Positions 8,044 to 17,544 of a DNA stretch of 64,000 bases are shown piece after piece. A model generated the notes under the pieces. The model was not told the DNA's origin, searched no databases, and saw only the letters and a list, made by a program, of their open reading frames with translations. The stretch's first letter is position 1, and each line of letters opens with the position of its first letter. The stretch covers positions 2,481,501-2,545,500 of the forward strand of contig NZ_AP023367.1 of assembly GCF_014218335.1 (NCBI RefSeq). Direction: 5' to 3'. The position numbers and the translations under genes are program-made. Source of the stretch: Anaerocolumna cellulosilytica (GTDB lineage: Bacteria; Bacillota; Clostridia; Lachnospirales; Lachnospiraceae).

Positions 8044-9567
8044 ATGAAGAATAGAACCTATATTTCAATTGACTTAAAATCTTTCTATGCTTCGGTTGAG
8101 TGTATAGAACGAGGACATGACCCATTGACAACTAACCTTGTTGTTGCTGATGCAAGCCGTACCGAAAAAACAATCTGCCTTGCTGTCTCTCCTTCCCTCA
8201 AAGCTTACGGTATTCCCGGTCGAGCGAGACTATTTGAAGTCATACAAAAGGTCAAGGAGGTAAATGCAGTACGTCTACAAAATGTGCCAGAACGAGCGTT
8301 TTCCAGTGCTTCCTTCATCGATACGGAAGTGAAATCCTCACCGAGTCTATCACTGGATTTCATTGTTGCCCCACCGAGGATGGCTTATTATATAGAGTAC
8401 AGTACTCTGATTTACAATGTTTATTTGAAGTACATTGCACCCGAAGATATTCACGTCTATTCTATTGACGAGGTATTTCTTGATGCCACCGATTATCTGC
8501 ATTCTTACAAACTCTCAGCTCGTGAGCTTGCCAAAAAAATGATTCTGGATGTACTCAAAACAACTGGTATTACAGCGACGGCAGGAATTGGCACAAACCT
8601 GTACCTTAGCAAGATTGCCATGGATATTCAGGCAAAGCATATATCTGCTGACAACGACGGTATGCGGATTGCCGAGCTGGACGAAATGAGTTACCGACAA
8701 CTCCTATGGTCACATCAACCTCTAACGGACTTTTGGCGCATTGGAAAAGGATATGCCAAGAAACTGGAAGAAAAAGGTCTGTTTACAATGGGAGATATTG
8801 CAAGATGCTCACTTGGTAGACCTAACGACTACTACAACGAGGATTTATTATATAAGCTCTTTGGTATCAACGCTGAGCTACTGATTGACCATGCGTGGGG
8901 GTGGGAACCATGTACAATTGCTGAGGTTAAAGCGTATAAGCCAAGTTCAAACAGTATTGGCTCAGGGCAGGTGTTGCACAGTGCCTATACGTTTGACAAA
9001 GCGAAGTTGATTGTGCGGGAGATGACTGACCTCTTGGTACTTGATTTGGTGGATAAAAGGCTTATGACTGACCAGCTTGTTTTGACTGTTGGATATGATA
9101 TCGATAATCTGACAAACCAGAAGCGAAAGAAATCATATCAAGGGGAGGTCACTACTGACCACTACGGGCGTACCATTCCAAAAGCCGCACATGGGTCAAT
9201 CAATCTTGGCAGACAGACCTCCTCAACAAAGCGAATCCTTGATGCCGTCACAGAGCTGTTTGAACGCATCGTTGATAAAAACCTTCTGATCAGAAGGATT
9301 AATATCACAGCGAATCATGTTATTAATGAGGCAACGGTTGAAAAGGAGGACAATTTTGAACAGCTTAATCTTTTTACGGATTACACGGCTATGTATGCAG
9401 AAAAAAAGGATGAAGATGCTGAACTTACACGAGAAAAAAAGATTCAGCTAGCGATGCTGGAAATAAAAAAGAAACACGGCAAGAACGCGATTCTAAAGGG
9501 GATGAATCTGGAGGAAGGCGCTACAACAGTAGAACGGAATAGGCAGATTGGAGGGCATAAAGCATGA
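8044..9567 (+). CDS. Y-family DNA polymerase (UmuC/UvrX-like)
   Basis: About 507 residues. Palm and fingers motifs of Y-family translesion polymerases are intact: YISIDLKSFYASVEC (first metal Asp), VYSIDEVFLDAT (catalytic DE) and ATAGIGTNLYLSKIAMD. A beta-clamp-binding motif, EQLNLF, follows the little-finger domain. The ATG at 8044 begins MKNRTYISIDLK, which matches the normal polymerase start; AAAGGAGG at 8020-8027 is somewhat far (16 bases), and the longer frame from 7999 would read through it. The stop overlaps the following YolD-like gene (ATGA), the usual partner arrangement in Firmicutes. Expected role: damage-tolerant, error-prone synthesis. Confidence 0.88.
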   Translation: MKNRTYISIDLKSFYASVECIERGHDPLTTNLVVADASRTEKTICLAVSPSLKAYGIPGRARLFEVIQKVKEVNAVRLQNVPERAFSSASFIDTEVKSSPSLSLDFIVAPPRMAYYIEYSTLIYNVYLKYIAPEDIHVYSIDEVFLDATDYLHSYKLSARELAKKMILDVLKTTGITATAGIGTNLYLSKIAMDIQAKHISADNDGMRIAELDEMSYRQLLWSHQPLTDFWRIGKGYAKKLEEKGLFTMGDIARCSLGRPNDYYNEDLLYKLFGINAELLIDHAWGWEPCTIAEVKAYKPSSNSIGSGQVLHSAYTFDKAKLIVREMTDLLVLDLVDKRLMTDQLVLTVGYDIDNLTNQKRKKSYQGEVTTDHYGRTIPKAAHGSINLGRQTSSTKRILDAVTELFERIVDKNLLIRRINITANHVINEATVEKEDNFEQLNLFTDYTAMYAEKKDEDAELTREKKIQLAMLEIKKKHGKNAILKGMNLEEGATTVERNRQIGGHKA

Positions 9568-9995
9568 AGAAGACATATGATGACATTATCAATTTACCGC
9601 ACCATGTCTCTGAGACACGTCCTCATATGGCAGCGATTGACCGGGCAGCACAGTTTTCACCCTTTGCAGCTCTGACCGGCTATGATGCCGCTATAAAGGA
9701 AACCGCAAGATTAACTGACGAAAGAGTAAAATTAGACGAATATATGAAGGATGTTTTGAGTGAAAGGCTGCAAATCATAGCAGACCGGATGAAAGAATAT
9801 CCTGAAATTGCAATTACCTACTTTCAGCCGGATAGGAAGAAAAGAGGCGGTTCTTATATTACTGCTATCAATACAGTTAAAAAGATAGACAAATATGAAA
9901 GGATTATCGTTATGGCCGATGGTACAGTCATCCCTATTGATGAAATAATTAGCATAGATGGTCAGATATATGAGTCTATGTATATGGATGAATAA
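9564..9995 (+). CDS. YolD-like protein
   Basis: 143 residues starting MKKTYDDIINLPHHVSETRP, then MAAIDRAAQFSPFAALTGYD, the characteristic opening of YolD-like proteins. The gene overlaps the polymerase gene by four bases, so the two are translationally coupled. YolD proteins occur beside UvrX/UmuC-type polymerases and are thought to act with them, in a role analogous to UmuD; that role is by association. The C-terminal half has the beta-rich pattern ending in IISIDGQIYES. Cytosolic, no membrane segment. Confidence 0.85.
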   Translation: MKKTYDDIINLPHHVSETRPHMAAIDRAAQFSPFAALTGYDAAIKETARLTDERVKLDEYMKDVLSERLQIIADRMKEYPEIAITYFQPDRKKRGGSYITAINTVKKIDKYERIIVMADGTVIPIDEIISIDGQIYESMYMDE

Positions 9996-10149
9996 TGAAG
10001 ACTCAAAAGCTCACCCTGAAACAGACATTTTTTCAAAAGGGAAATCATTTTCCTCAAAGAAAAAATTGTTTTATAGCTGTAATGCTTTATCTAGGTTATA
10101 AACAGTTATTGTAAATGATTCAAATGAATACCGAGGAGGAGATAATAAA

Positions 10150-11244
10150 GTGAAAAAGAATAAGTATATATATATTATTTTATTCATTACATTAATGTTA
10201 ATGCTTAGTGGATGTAAAAAATCCGAAAGTGTAAATGCCCCTAAGAGTTTAACTACTGCACCAACTGCTACTGTTATAGCATCCCCAACTATTACAACTA
10301 CAATAGAACCATCTACAACCCCATCAATTGTGCCGACAACAGAGTCAGCCCTCACTCTAAAAGAGCTTTCTATGGAAGCTTATGAGAAATTTATGAAAAA
10401 TGAAACCAAGGTATCTTTTGACCATTTAATGCCAATAGGTTATACGGAGGAAGCGCTCTATAAAAAGGGAAGTGAATATACACTTTCGGAAATACTTGAC
10501 GTTATTACTGCGTATTATTTTAAAAACACTTTAAATAAGAAAATTAAAAATATAGATTACAGTTATATCGATTGTGGTAAGGATGGAGTGAACGAATTGG
10601 CTCTTCGTTTCAATGGTATGGACATTTACGATAAAGACGATGATAGCACTCTCGTTTATATTATAAAATATATCGATGGGAAGCTCTCTCTTCGCTATTA
10701 TTATGAGACTTGGGCTAGAAGCGATTCCACAATGAATGAATATGGATATTATCAGTCTGGTGGCAGCAATGGAGCCAGCAATCATATGGTAGATTATAGT
10801 CTTATTGACAAAGATGGTAACTGGAAGTTTATTGTATCAATTGAAAGTGAACTTGATATGAATCAGCTTGCATGGTCGGACGAGCTGGGGCAGGTTCCTA
10901 AAGTGGCAGAGGTAAAGGGAATATCAGCCGAAATAGAGTTAGATACTATATGTTTTGATAAGGATGATAATTCAAGTGAGGTTGACAATAAAGAGTGCTT
11001 CTATACATTTTATGTTTATGACAATAATGGGGAGTTAATCAAGGATGCATCTCTTTATACGAACAGTGTATATAAAGAAATCTTCGATGAGGCAAGGGTA
11101 CCATTTATTACGCCAGATGAAGTTTCAAATATGATTGCTGAAAAAGAGGAAAAGGTTTTAGCTACAGCGGAAATCAAAGAAGGGGAAGAAATAACATGGA
11201 AAACTCTTAGTGGTAACATGTTTTCCGATTATGTGGAGAGTTAG
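10150..11244 (+). CDS. lipoprotein of unknown function
   Basis: 364 residues. A type II signal peptide is clear: MKKNKYIYIILFITLMLMLSGC with lipobox LSGC, so the mature protein is lipid-anchored at Cys22. A Thr/Ser/Pro-rich linker (about residues 30-60) follows, typical of cell-wall-spanning spacers. The remainder is a soluble acidic domain that I do not recognise; DCGKDGVNELALRF resembles a calcium-type Asp-rich loop. The start is GTG, preceded by GAGGAGGAG. The gene stands alone between the polymerase pair and a relic. Confidence 0.75.
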   Translation: MKKNKYIYIILFITLMLMLSGCKKSESVNAPKSLTTAPTATVIASPTITTTIEPSTTPSIVPTTESALTLKELSMEAYEKFMKNETKVSFDHLMPIGYTEEALYKKGSEYTLSEILDVITAYYFKNTLNKKIKNIDYSYIDCGKDGVNELALRFNGMDIYDKDDDSTLVYIIKYIDGKLSLRYYYETWARSDSTMNEYGYYQSGGSNGASNHMVDYSLIDKDGNWKFIVSIESELDMNQLAWSDELGQVPKVAEVKGISAEIELDTICFDKDDNSSEVDNKECFYTFYVYDNNGELIKDASLYTNSVYKEIFDEARVPFITPDEVSNMIAEKEEKVLATAEIKEGEEITWKTLSGNMFSDYVES

Positions 11245-11378
11245 TTTATAATCACGAAGAGAATATTTTGCGATGGGTCATGGTGAAATTAAGTAAATAC
11301 CGAAGTAATTTTCTATTAACAATAAAAGATATTTATATAATTACAAATATGATTTATTAGAATATTGAGAGGTATAAC

Positions 11379-11590
11379 ATGCGAAATGATGTAGTAATAA
11401 GACAAGCTTGGGGATAAAAAGAGTTAGAGAATACGGATATAGAGGAATTCAAGTGGAAGGAAACCCTAAGTTTTACAACAGGTTAGGGTTTGAAACATCT
11501 GCAAAATTCTTTGTATTTCCTACTGTGGGATTTGCATTGAATCATCCGGAATGTGTGATGATGCAGGAGAAACAGATAGGGGTTCCTTAA
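11379..11590 (+). pseudogene. GNAT acetyltransferase with internal deletion
   Basis: An ATG at 11379 with a good GAGAGG site opens MRNDVVIRQAWG and stops at once. In the next frame, from about 11408, the C-terminal part of a GNAT enzyme continues: YGYRGIQVEGNPKFYNRLGF and NHPECVMMQEKQ. The middle of the gene, including most of the acetyl-CoA site, is missing. The simplest reading is one deletion that also shifted the frame. Confidence 0.72.
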
Positions 11591-11694
11591 ATGGAATTAG
11601 CGGTTATATAGACCATAGTATGTATGAAAATGCTTAATATCTATTTACCATTATTTGTGATAAATCAGATATAGAATAGGGATAAAGGAATTTA

Positions 11695-11964
11695 ATGGTT
11701 AACAAAATGAATGATAGCAATAAAAGTGAACTGATTTTAAACTTAGATAAATTACATACAACTGATTTAGGAATGGTACGAATAAAGAGAAATCTTTCTT
11801 TAGAGGTGGATGATGTTGTTAACTGGTGCAGAGAGAAAATACAATGTTCTACTGCTTTTATAACTAGAAGAGGAAAGAACTGGTATGTAAATGTAGATAA
11901 CTGTGAAATAACGGTAAATGCATATAGCTACACAATAATCACAGCTCATAAGAAGCATGACTGA
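11695..11964 (+). CDS. DUF3781-family small protein
   Basis: 89 residues. The features LNLDKLHTTDLGMVRIKRNL, WCREKI, RRGKNWYVNV and ITVNAYSYTIITAHK are those I associate with DUF3781, a family of short cytosolic proteins of unknown function in Firmicutes. The order and length fit the family. There is no strong ribosome site (GGGATAAAGG is the nearest), so either Met1 or Met5 could be the start. No role can be proposed. Confidence 0.65.
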   Translation: MVNKMNDSNKSELILNLDKLHTTDLGMVRIKRNLSLEVDDVVNWCREKIQCSTAFITRRGKNWYVNVDNCEITVNAYSYTIITAHKKHD

Positions 11965-12034
11965 TAAGTTGTGAAGAAATAAAATATTCGAGATATGAAG
12001 TAATTAATGTTTCAAGAAAGGTATGTATGGCTTC

Positions 12035-12151
12035 CGTTTGATGGCACTACATTTACATGACAATAACGGAAGTTATGCTCAACACGGATTACCCTTTGAC
12101 GGAACCAGTGATTGGTCAACCACCATGAGAAAAGTAGCGGAAACGGCATGA
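12035..12151 (+). pseudogene. relic of a xylose-isomerase-like TIM-barrel protein
   Basis: Translation of this stretch gives LMALHLHDNNGSYAQHGLPF followed by DGTSDWSTTMRKVAETA and a stop at 12149. The pattern LHLHDNNG...H.LPFDGT.DW is the C-terminal part of sugar phosphate isomerase/epimerase (AP-endonuclease-2-like) barrels. No upstream part remains. Confidence 0.6.
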
Positions 12152-12198
12152 AAAGAATTTATAATTTATCAATTACTAACTTTTTGAGAGGTACAATA

Positions 12199-12762
12199 AT
12201 GAATTACATGGGAGATTCTGCATGGTGGAATAAACGATTCCAAAATAGAGAATTAAATATTATACATCATGAAAAATATTTGGAAGAAGATATTAAGAAG
12301 TTTCCTAAAGAAGGTAAAATATTAGATATTGCATGTGGTGATGGAAGGAATTCAATTTATTTAGCACGATTAGGATATGTTGTTCATGCTATTGATTTTA
12401 GTGAGGAAGCCTTAACCAGGCTAAACTACTTTTCTACAATAGAAAATCTCGATATTAAAGCTACATTAGTCGATTTATCAATAAATGATATATTCGTGAG
12501 TTTTGATAAATATGAAGCAATTATTATCAACCACTATAAATTAAATTCGCAATTATATAAAAGCTTAATGAATCATATCAACGAAGGTGGTATTCTATGG
12601 GTTAATGGATTTCGGGAAGTACCAAAAAGTAATCCTAATATTACAGAAACAGATATCTTGTCAGAAACAGATTTCATTACTTTAGATAATTATATGCTTG
12701 AGAGCAAAATATTATATGAATCAGGTTCAAGTAAGTTTTGTAGATATATGTGGAGAAAGTAA
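12199..12762 (+). CDS. TehB-like SAM-dependent methyltransferase
   Basis: 187 residues. It begins MNYMGDSAWWNKRFQNRE and has a complete SAM motif I, ILDIACGDGRNSIYLARLGY, followed by VHAIDFSEEAL. This organisation matches TehB/thiopurine-methyltransferase-like enzymes. The last third is shorter than in typical TehB. GAGAGG before the ATG at 12199 decides the start; the longer frame from 12112 runs into the relic upstream. Cytosolic; substrate unknown. Confidence 0.8.
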   Translation: MNYMGDSAWWNKRFQNRELNIIHHEKYLEEDIKKFPKEGKILDIACGDGRNSIYLARLGYVVHAIDFSEEALTRLNYFSTIENLDIKATLVDLSINDIFVSFDKYEAIIINHYKLNSQLYKSLMNHINEGGILWVNGFREVPKSNPNITETDILSETDFITLDNYMLESKILYESGSSKFCRYMWRK

Positions 12763-12803
12763 TAATTAAATATTCAATTTATTAAGGGAGGTAATAAGTT
12801 ATT

Positions 12804-13217
12804 ATGCTAACAGAGGTTCCGTCCACTGAGGTATTGTTAAGTCACTTGGGAAGCACAGCTATTACTGCATGGAATGCAATTTGTGATTTCATTGACCAAA
12901 ATTATAATATGGAATTATTTTGGGACAATGGTGGAAAATATGGGAAATATGTGTTAAGATTTAAAAAATCAGGTAAAACTCTTTGTACTTTATATGTCAA
13001 GGACAAGCAATTTGAGTGTTGGATTATCCTGGGAAAAACCGAGCGTGATAAATTTGAACTAGAAAGAAATAATTTTATGGAAGAAATTCAAACTATTTAT
13101 GATGCTACCCATGTTTATCATGATGGGAAATGGGTCATGTTAGAAGTCCCGGATATTCATCTTGTTGAAGATATTAAAAAGTTAATATTAATCAAAAAGA
13201 AGCCTAATAAAAAATAA
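12804..13217 (+). CDS. DUF3788-family protein
   Basis: 137 residues. WNAICDFIDQNYNMELFWD, KYGKYVLRFKKSGKTLCTLY and IILGKTERDKFE are the signatures of DUF3788. Proteins of this family are small, cytosolic and uncharacterised, and are often found near resistance-type or mobile single genes. It is preceded by GGGAGG. No catalytic motif stands out. Confidence 0.7.
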   Translation: MLTEVPSTEVLLSHLGSTAITAWNAICDFIDQNYNMELFWDNGGKYGKYVLRFKKSGKTLCTLYVKDKQFECWIILGKTERDKFELERNNFMEEIQTIYDATHVYHDGKWVMLEVPDIHLVEDIKKLILIKKKPNKK

Positions 13218-13281
13218 AATGATTTAAACCCCATCTGCTAAGTGAAAGAACTTTGTAGTGAATAAAATAGGAGGTTCTAAT

Positions 13282-13758
13282 ATGGAATTTAGAATAATAT
13301 CACTGCCAGCTTTCGAAGCGGCATCATCAGGAGTAGATAAGAATTTTGACTTTTCTCCTACCGGTATTTTAGGCAAATTTGATATTTATTTTTCATCTAT
13401 CAAGCCATCAGACAGAGATAATTTTATACCCCGCGATTTTTTATATTATGACGTAGAGAAACAAGGAATGGTATGGATATGGGCATTAAGTGAAGATATG
13501 GATGACGGTGGAAATGAAGTGATTCATTTTGATGGTGGTTACTATTTAACTTATACATACAAAGACGGTGATGAAGAAAACAATAATAAGTTATATAGTG
13601 AAGCATTAAAGTATATTGAAGATTCTGGCATTTTTGAAATTGATGTTCGTCCAAACCATTATAGCATGGGTCATATTATTACGCCTGCTGAAATTATTAA
13701 AGCACAAGGATGGGCACAAATGGAGACGTTTATACCCATTAAGCTTATAAGTAAATAA
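13282..13758 (+). CDS. GyrI-like/effector-binding-domain protein
   Basis: About 158 residues, stand-alone. FRIISLPAFEAASSGVDKNF, PRDFLYYD, EVIHFDGGYYLTYTYKDGDE and HYSMGHIITP match the effector-binding (GyrI-like, SOUL-type) domain that usually forms the C terminus of AraC or MerR regulators. Here no DNA-binding domain is attached. Stand-alone members bind or hydrolyse small hydrophobic molecules, so this may be a sequestering or detoxifying protein. The ATG at 13282 follows GGAGG at 13270-13274. Confidence 0.7.
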   Translation: MEFRIISLPAFEAASSGVDKNFDFSPTGILGKFDIYFSSIKPSDRDNFIPRDFLYYDVEKQGMVWIWALSEDMDDGGNEVIHFDGGYYLTYTYKDGDEENNNKLYSEALKYIEDSGIFEIDVRPNHYSMGHIITPAEIIKAQGWAQMETFIPIKLISK

Positions 13759-13804
13759 TATATGATAAACGATGATTTTATTTTATTAGAATGAGGGAGT
13801 ATGT

Positions 13805-14764
13805 ATGTACCAAGAGTTGATAGAAGAAGTTCTTGTAAAGTATGATATGTTAGGAGCGAAGACTAACCTGATACGTCATAACGAAAATATGACATATCAG
13901 GTTGCTGACAAATATCTGCTTCGGATACATAAGCATGTGGAAGGCTTTAGTACTGGTTCAATATACGATGGACTAAAGCGTATAGAACTTTACAAAGAAG
14001 AACTTACATTTATTACGCATTTAAAAACACAGGGTATGAATGTTCAAGTGCCTATACCGAATAAAATGGGTGAACTTGTGACACTCTTGGCTGATGGGAC
14101 TCCGGCGACAATGTTGACTTGGATTCCGGGTCGTACAATTGACAAAAGTGAGCTATCGCCGGAAGTATGTTACCGGATAGGAGAAATGATTGCAAAACTG
14201 CATCAGGCATCAAGGAACTTTCAAAGGGCTCAGGGACTTCAATATGATGACAGGTTGTGCGGTCAGTTGATATATAAGTTAAATAAGTTGGAGAGCAAGG
14301 GTGTTCTGGATGCTGAAAGCACTCGTATCATGGTAAGTGCTCTTGATGTGATTGCTGAAGAGATGCGGGTAACGAAACAGGATGCAATTCTTGTACATGC
14401 AGATCTCTCACTTTCTAATATATTGATTACAGAATCTGCACTTATACCAATTGATTTCTCTCTTTTTGGTTATTGCCATCCAATGATGGATATAGCTGCC
14501 ATGTATTGTAATGTAAATGGAATTGAGAACAGAAGTGCCATAGCAGCTGGATACAGAGCTTTAGGCGGCACGATTGAATTCCATACACTTGACTGTTGCT
14601 TTGCGCTGAATATATTACTGGGTGTTATATTGCACTGTGATAGCTGGACAAGTCAGGATTGGTTTTCAGACAGGCTTGCACGTTGGTGCAATGAAACCTT
14701 TGGGCCTATTGGAGAAGGAAAATCTTTGATTTCACCTGATTTTTATATGCTCAATGCAAGATAA
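13805..14764 (+). CDS. APH/choline-kinase-family phosphotransferase
   Basis: 319 residues. Key positions: YLLRIHKH (N-lobe basic strand), MLTWIPGRTI (hinge), ILVHADLSLSNILI (catalytic loop with Asp and Asn) and IPIDFSLFGY (metal Asp in place of DFD). This is the pattern of homoserine-kinase-type or fructosamine-kinase-like members of the APH superfamily. It is the third such kinase in the window and is more complete at both ends than the others. Monocistronic, with a modest ribosome site (GAGGGAG). Confidence 0.72.
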   Translation: MYQELIEEVLVKYDMLGAKTNLIRHNENMTYQVADKYLLRIHKHVEGFSTGSIYDGLKRIELYKEELTFITHLKTQGMNVQVPIPNKMGELVTLLADGTPATMLTWIPGRTIDKSELSPEVCYRIGEMIAKLHQASRNFQRAQGLQYDDRLCGQLIYKLNKLESKGVLDAESTRIMVSALDVIAEEMRVTKQDAILVHADLSLSNILITESALIPIDFSLFGYCHPMMDIAAMYCNVNGIENRSAIAAGYRALGGTIEFHTLDCCFALNILLGVILHCDSWTSQDWFSDRLARWCNETFGPIGEGKSLISPDFYMLNAR

Positions 14765-14877
14765 GTGTATCTAAGAGAGTTGCATTATGTTTATATACGG
14801 ATGAATTAAATTTATAAAAGCAACAGATAAATGAGAAGTTGTTTCGAAGATGAATTTTTACAGAAAGGTGAAACTTA

Positions 14878-15528
14878 ATGAAAAAAGAATATTCAGCTAT
14901 GCCAGAGTCCATGAAAAAGATGGAAACCTATGGCTTTTCATGGATGGATTTTGTAACTGCAATACCGTCACCATTATTTGTAGTTACTTCCTATAAATCG
15001 AACGGTAAGCCTAATGCTTGTCTGCAATCGTGGGCATGCTTTAATGGCAGTTCCAGCGGCTTCTATGCAATTCTCTCAAGTGTAAATAAGTCTGGTCACA
15101 TGTATCAAACAATAAAAGAAACCGGAGAAGCAGTACTGAATTTTCCCTCTGTTGATATTTATGAAAAATGCACAGCAACAATTACTAACAACGGATTTGA
15201 TAATGATGAAATAACATTATCAGGCCTTACGGCAGAAGAGGCTGCGAAAGTTCATGCACCACGTATCAAAGAATGTTTTCTAAATCTTGAATGCCGCTAT
15301 CTTTGGGAACGTGAGATGAAAGATGGAGATACACACGTTTTAATGTGTTTAGAAGTTGTTAATATATGTGTAGATGAAGTACATTTAGACGAAATTATTC
15401 AAGGAAGATATGGGGAGATGGGATACCTTTACAATATACATTATCCTATAAATCCGGAAAATTTTGCGGGCAAATCACATGATTGGATAGGAATATTAAA
15501 AAAGTCAAAGGATATGGGTGAATATTAA
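14878..15528 (+). CDS. flavin reductase-family protein
   Basis: 216 residues. It has the FMN-binding split-barrel pattern of flavin reductase-like proteins: PSPLFVVTSYKSNGKPNAC, then FYAILSSVNKSGHMYQTIKE, where the loop contacts the flavin, and AVLNFPS. The C terminus has GEMGYLYNIHYPINPENF. Members of this group reduce FMN or bind it as redox proteins. GAAAGGTG precedes the ATG. It is not beside a monooxygenase partner gene. Confidence 0.75.
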   Translation: MKKEYSAMPESMKKMETYGFSWMDFVTAIPSPLFVVTSYKSNGKPNACLQSWACFNGSSSGFYAILSSVNKSGHMYQTIKETGEAVLNFPSVDIYEKCTATITNNGFDNDEITLSGLTAEEAAKVHAPRIKECFLNLECRYLWEREMKDGDTHVLMCLEVVNICVDEVHLDEIIQGRYGEMGYLYNIHYPINPENFAGKSHDWIGILKKSKDMGEY

Positions 15529-15591
15529 AAAGTAGTATTATTTAAAATTTACATAATTCTCAATAACATTTATTTATTGAAAGGTAAAATC

Positions 15592-16359
15592 ATGACGAAC
15601 GAAGATATAATAAAGATTGCCATGGAACAATCTGCTTTTGACAGCAATTGTATCTTAGATGATTTTTTAAGGACAGAAAACAAAGTAGTAATTTCTAATA
15701 AAAATCCTAATGCCAGAAAATATTTGGAACTGCCGTTTTCCTGTGACTTAACCTCTTATGGCAATAATATAGTAGCATCTGTATCAGATAATTTAGTGGA
15801 AATAGTAAGTGAATATATAAACAAATATCCTGCCTATCATTGCTTCGAAACTCCTAATCTACATATATTAATTGACAAATTGAAGCCTTTTGATTTGAAC
15901 ATTTGCTTTATGGCGGAATATTTTTTACCAGATGTTAATGCCTTGAAGCCCCTTCCCTGTAAATTTGAAACAAAAGTACTGGAACCGGGACAGCTTTCTG
16001 CCTATTATTTACCGAAGTGGAGTAATGCTTTATGTGAAAAACGCAAGCAATTAGATATATTGGCTGTTGGTGCGTTTGATAACGGGGAGCTGATTGGTCT
16101 AGCAGGGTGTTCTGCCGACTGCAACACAATGTGGCAGATTGGGATAGATGTACTGCCGGAATATAGAAAACAAGGAATTGCTTCCAGCCTAACTAGTAAA
16201 CTGGCCAATGAAATTATAAAGAGGGGTAAAGTTCCCTTTTATTGTTGTGCATGGTCTAATTTAAAATCTGTGCGAAATGCAATAAAAAGTGGATTTAGAC
16301 CGGCTTGGGTGCAGGTTACAGCTAAAAAAAATGATTTTGTTGCTAAGATGAATGTGTAA
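15592..16359 (+). CDS. GNAT-family N-acetyltransferase
   Basis: 255 residues. The acetyl-CoA-binding segment WQIGIDVLPEYRKQGIASSL is near residues 180-200, followed by PFYCCAWSNLKSVRNAIKSGF, the normal end of a GNAT domain. The N-terminal 130 residues are an extra domain with no recognised family, so the protein has the two-part form seen in several Firmicutes GNATs. I use the ATG at 15592, just after AAAGG; the TTG at 15577 lies upstream of that site. Substrate unknown. Confidence 0.78.
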   Translation: MTNEDIIKIAMEQSAFDSNCILDDFLRTENKVVISNKNPNARKYLELPFSCDLTSYGNNIVASVSDNLVEIVSEYINKYPAYHCFETPNLHILIDKLKPFDLNICFMAEYFLPDVNALKPLPCKFETKVLEPGQLSAYYLPKWSNALCEKRKQLDILAVGAFDNGELIGLAGCSADCNTMWQIGIDVLPEYRKQGIASSLTSKLANEIIKRGKVPFYCCAWSNLKSVRNAIKSGFRPAWVQVTAKKNDFVAKMNV

Positions 16360-16413
16360 GTAGTTTTCTGTTTTATATATGTAATTGGTTAATCATTTAA
16401 AGGTGGTGTAGTT

Positions 16414-16774
16414 ATGGAAATGACAGAAATATCGTTTAAATATACACAGGACGAATATGTTAAAGCAGAACGGCAGTATCTATTTGGAAGCAAAACAATT
16501 ACTAAAACAAGCGTTGCCGTTTTGACTATCTATTTACTATTTTCAATAATGTATTTATTTCTATCCGCATATAGTGAAATCAGTATTATATTTCTTGGAA
16601 TTGCCCTATTCGCTTTGGTAACCGGAGATACCTTATACTTTTATATCCCAGTTTATAAGTTTAAGAAGACATCAAAATATAGTACCCAAAAGAGCATTTT
16701 TAAGTCAGGTGGTCAAACAAGATTTCGAGAAAATAGTATTATCAAACCTGAATTGTGCGAAACGTGTGTTATAA
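16414..16774 (+). pseudogene. YcxB-like membrane protein, internally deleted and frameshifted
   Basis: The first 85 codons encode a YcxB-like start (ISFKYTQDEYVKAERQYLFG) and two membrane segments (about residues 30-49 and 55-75). After KFKKTSK the family pattern stops. In the +1 frame the expected C terminus reappears: VPKRAFLSQVVKQDFEKIV, at about 16682-16740, with a stop at 16772. PKRAF is a strong marker of the YcxB C terminus. The domain in between is missing, so this is a deletion with frame change. The in-frame readthrough to 16809 is probably meaningless sequence. Confidence 0.68.
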
Positions 16775-16839
16775 ACGATGATAACAAGGTGATGATTCTT
16801 CTCCCATAATAAAAACTAGATTTATAGGAGAGTTTAGAG

Positions 16840-17514
16840 ATGATAAAAGCTATTTTTTTTGATTTATTTTTCACGTTAATTAATCCGAAATATTCCCGCG
16901 AAAATGAATATGATGTCCTTGGCATATCAGCTGCCGAGTGGGAAAAATATGCTGAGGATGATGTATTATATGAAGAAAGAGCCAGAGGAAGGGTGAAAAG
17001 TGAAAAAGAGATAATTGACAAGATTGTTCGCATGATGCCGTATGATTTGAAAGATGAACAAAAGCAAATAATACTTCATAGACGTGAAGAACGTATGAAA
17101 AGAGCATTATTAGAAATTGATAATAAAATTCTTGCATGTTTAAGACAATTACATAAAAGTAACATCAAGATAGGACTTATAAGTAATGCAGATGTAATTG
17201 ATACAAAATATTGGTATGAATCACCGTTAGCGGAGTTTTTTGACTCAGTTATATTTTCCTGTAATATAGGGATGTTAAAACCAGAAATGGGAATTTATGA
17301 TGTGGCAATGAAACGCTTACATGTTTTACCAGAGGAAAGTGTTTTTGTGGGCGATGGTGGTTCCAATGAAATGTATGGAGCAAAAATGGCAGGTATGAGA
17401 ACAATTTTTACAGAATATTTAGAGTCAAAGGCAAATAGCCAAAAAGAACAGATTATGAAGTACGCAGATTACCATGTTAAAAATTTTGACGATATACTAA
17501 AATATAGTTGTTAA
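16840..17514 (+). CDS. HAD-superfamily hydrolase
   Basis: 224 residues. Motif I is AIFFDLFFTL, with the nucleophile Asp but Phe where many phosphatases have the second Asp; this is usual in the FDLFxTL subgroup of haloacid-dehalogenase-like enzymes. Motif II is IGLISNAD, motif III includes the Lys in MLKPEMGIYD, and motif IV is VFVGDGGSNEMYGAKMAGM. All core elements and full length are present, so it is likely active, perhaps on a small phosphorylated metabolite. Good SD (AGGAGAG). Confidence 0.82.
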   Translation: MIKAIFFDLFFTLINPKYSRENEYDVLGISAAEWEKYAEDDVLYEERARGRVKSEKEIIDKIVRMMPYDLKDEQKQIILHRREERMKRALLEIDNKILACLRQLHKSNIKIGLISNADVIDTKYWYESPLAEFFDSVIFSCNIGMLKPEMGIYDVAMKRLHVLPEESVFVGDGGSNEMYGAKMAGMRTIFTEYLESKANSQKEQIMKYADYHVKNFDDILKYSC

Positions 17515-17544
17515 AGTCAATATAGAGGATAGGTGGTTAAGAAC

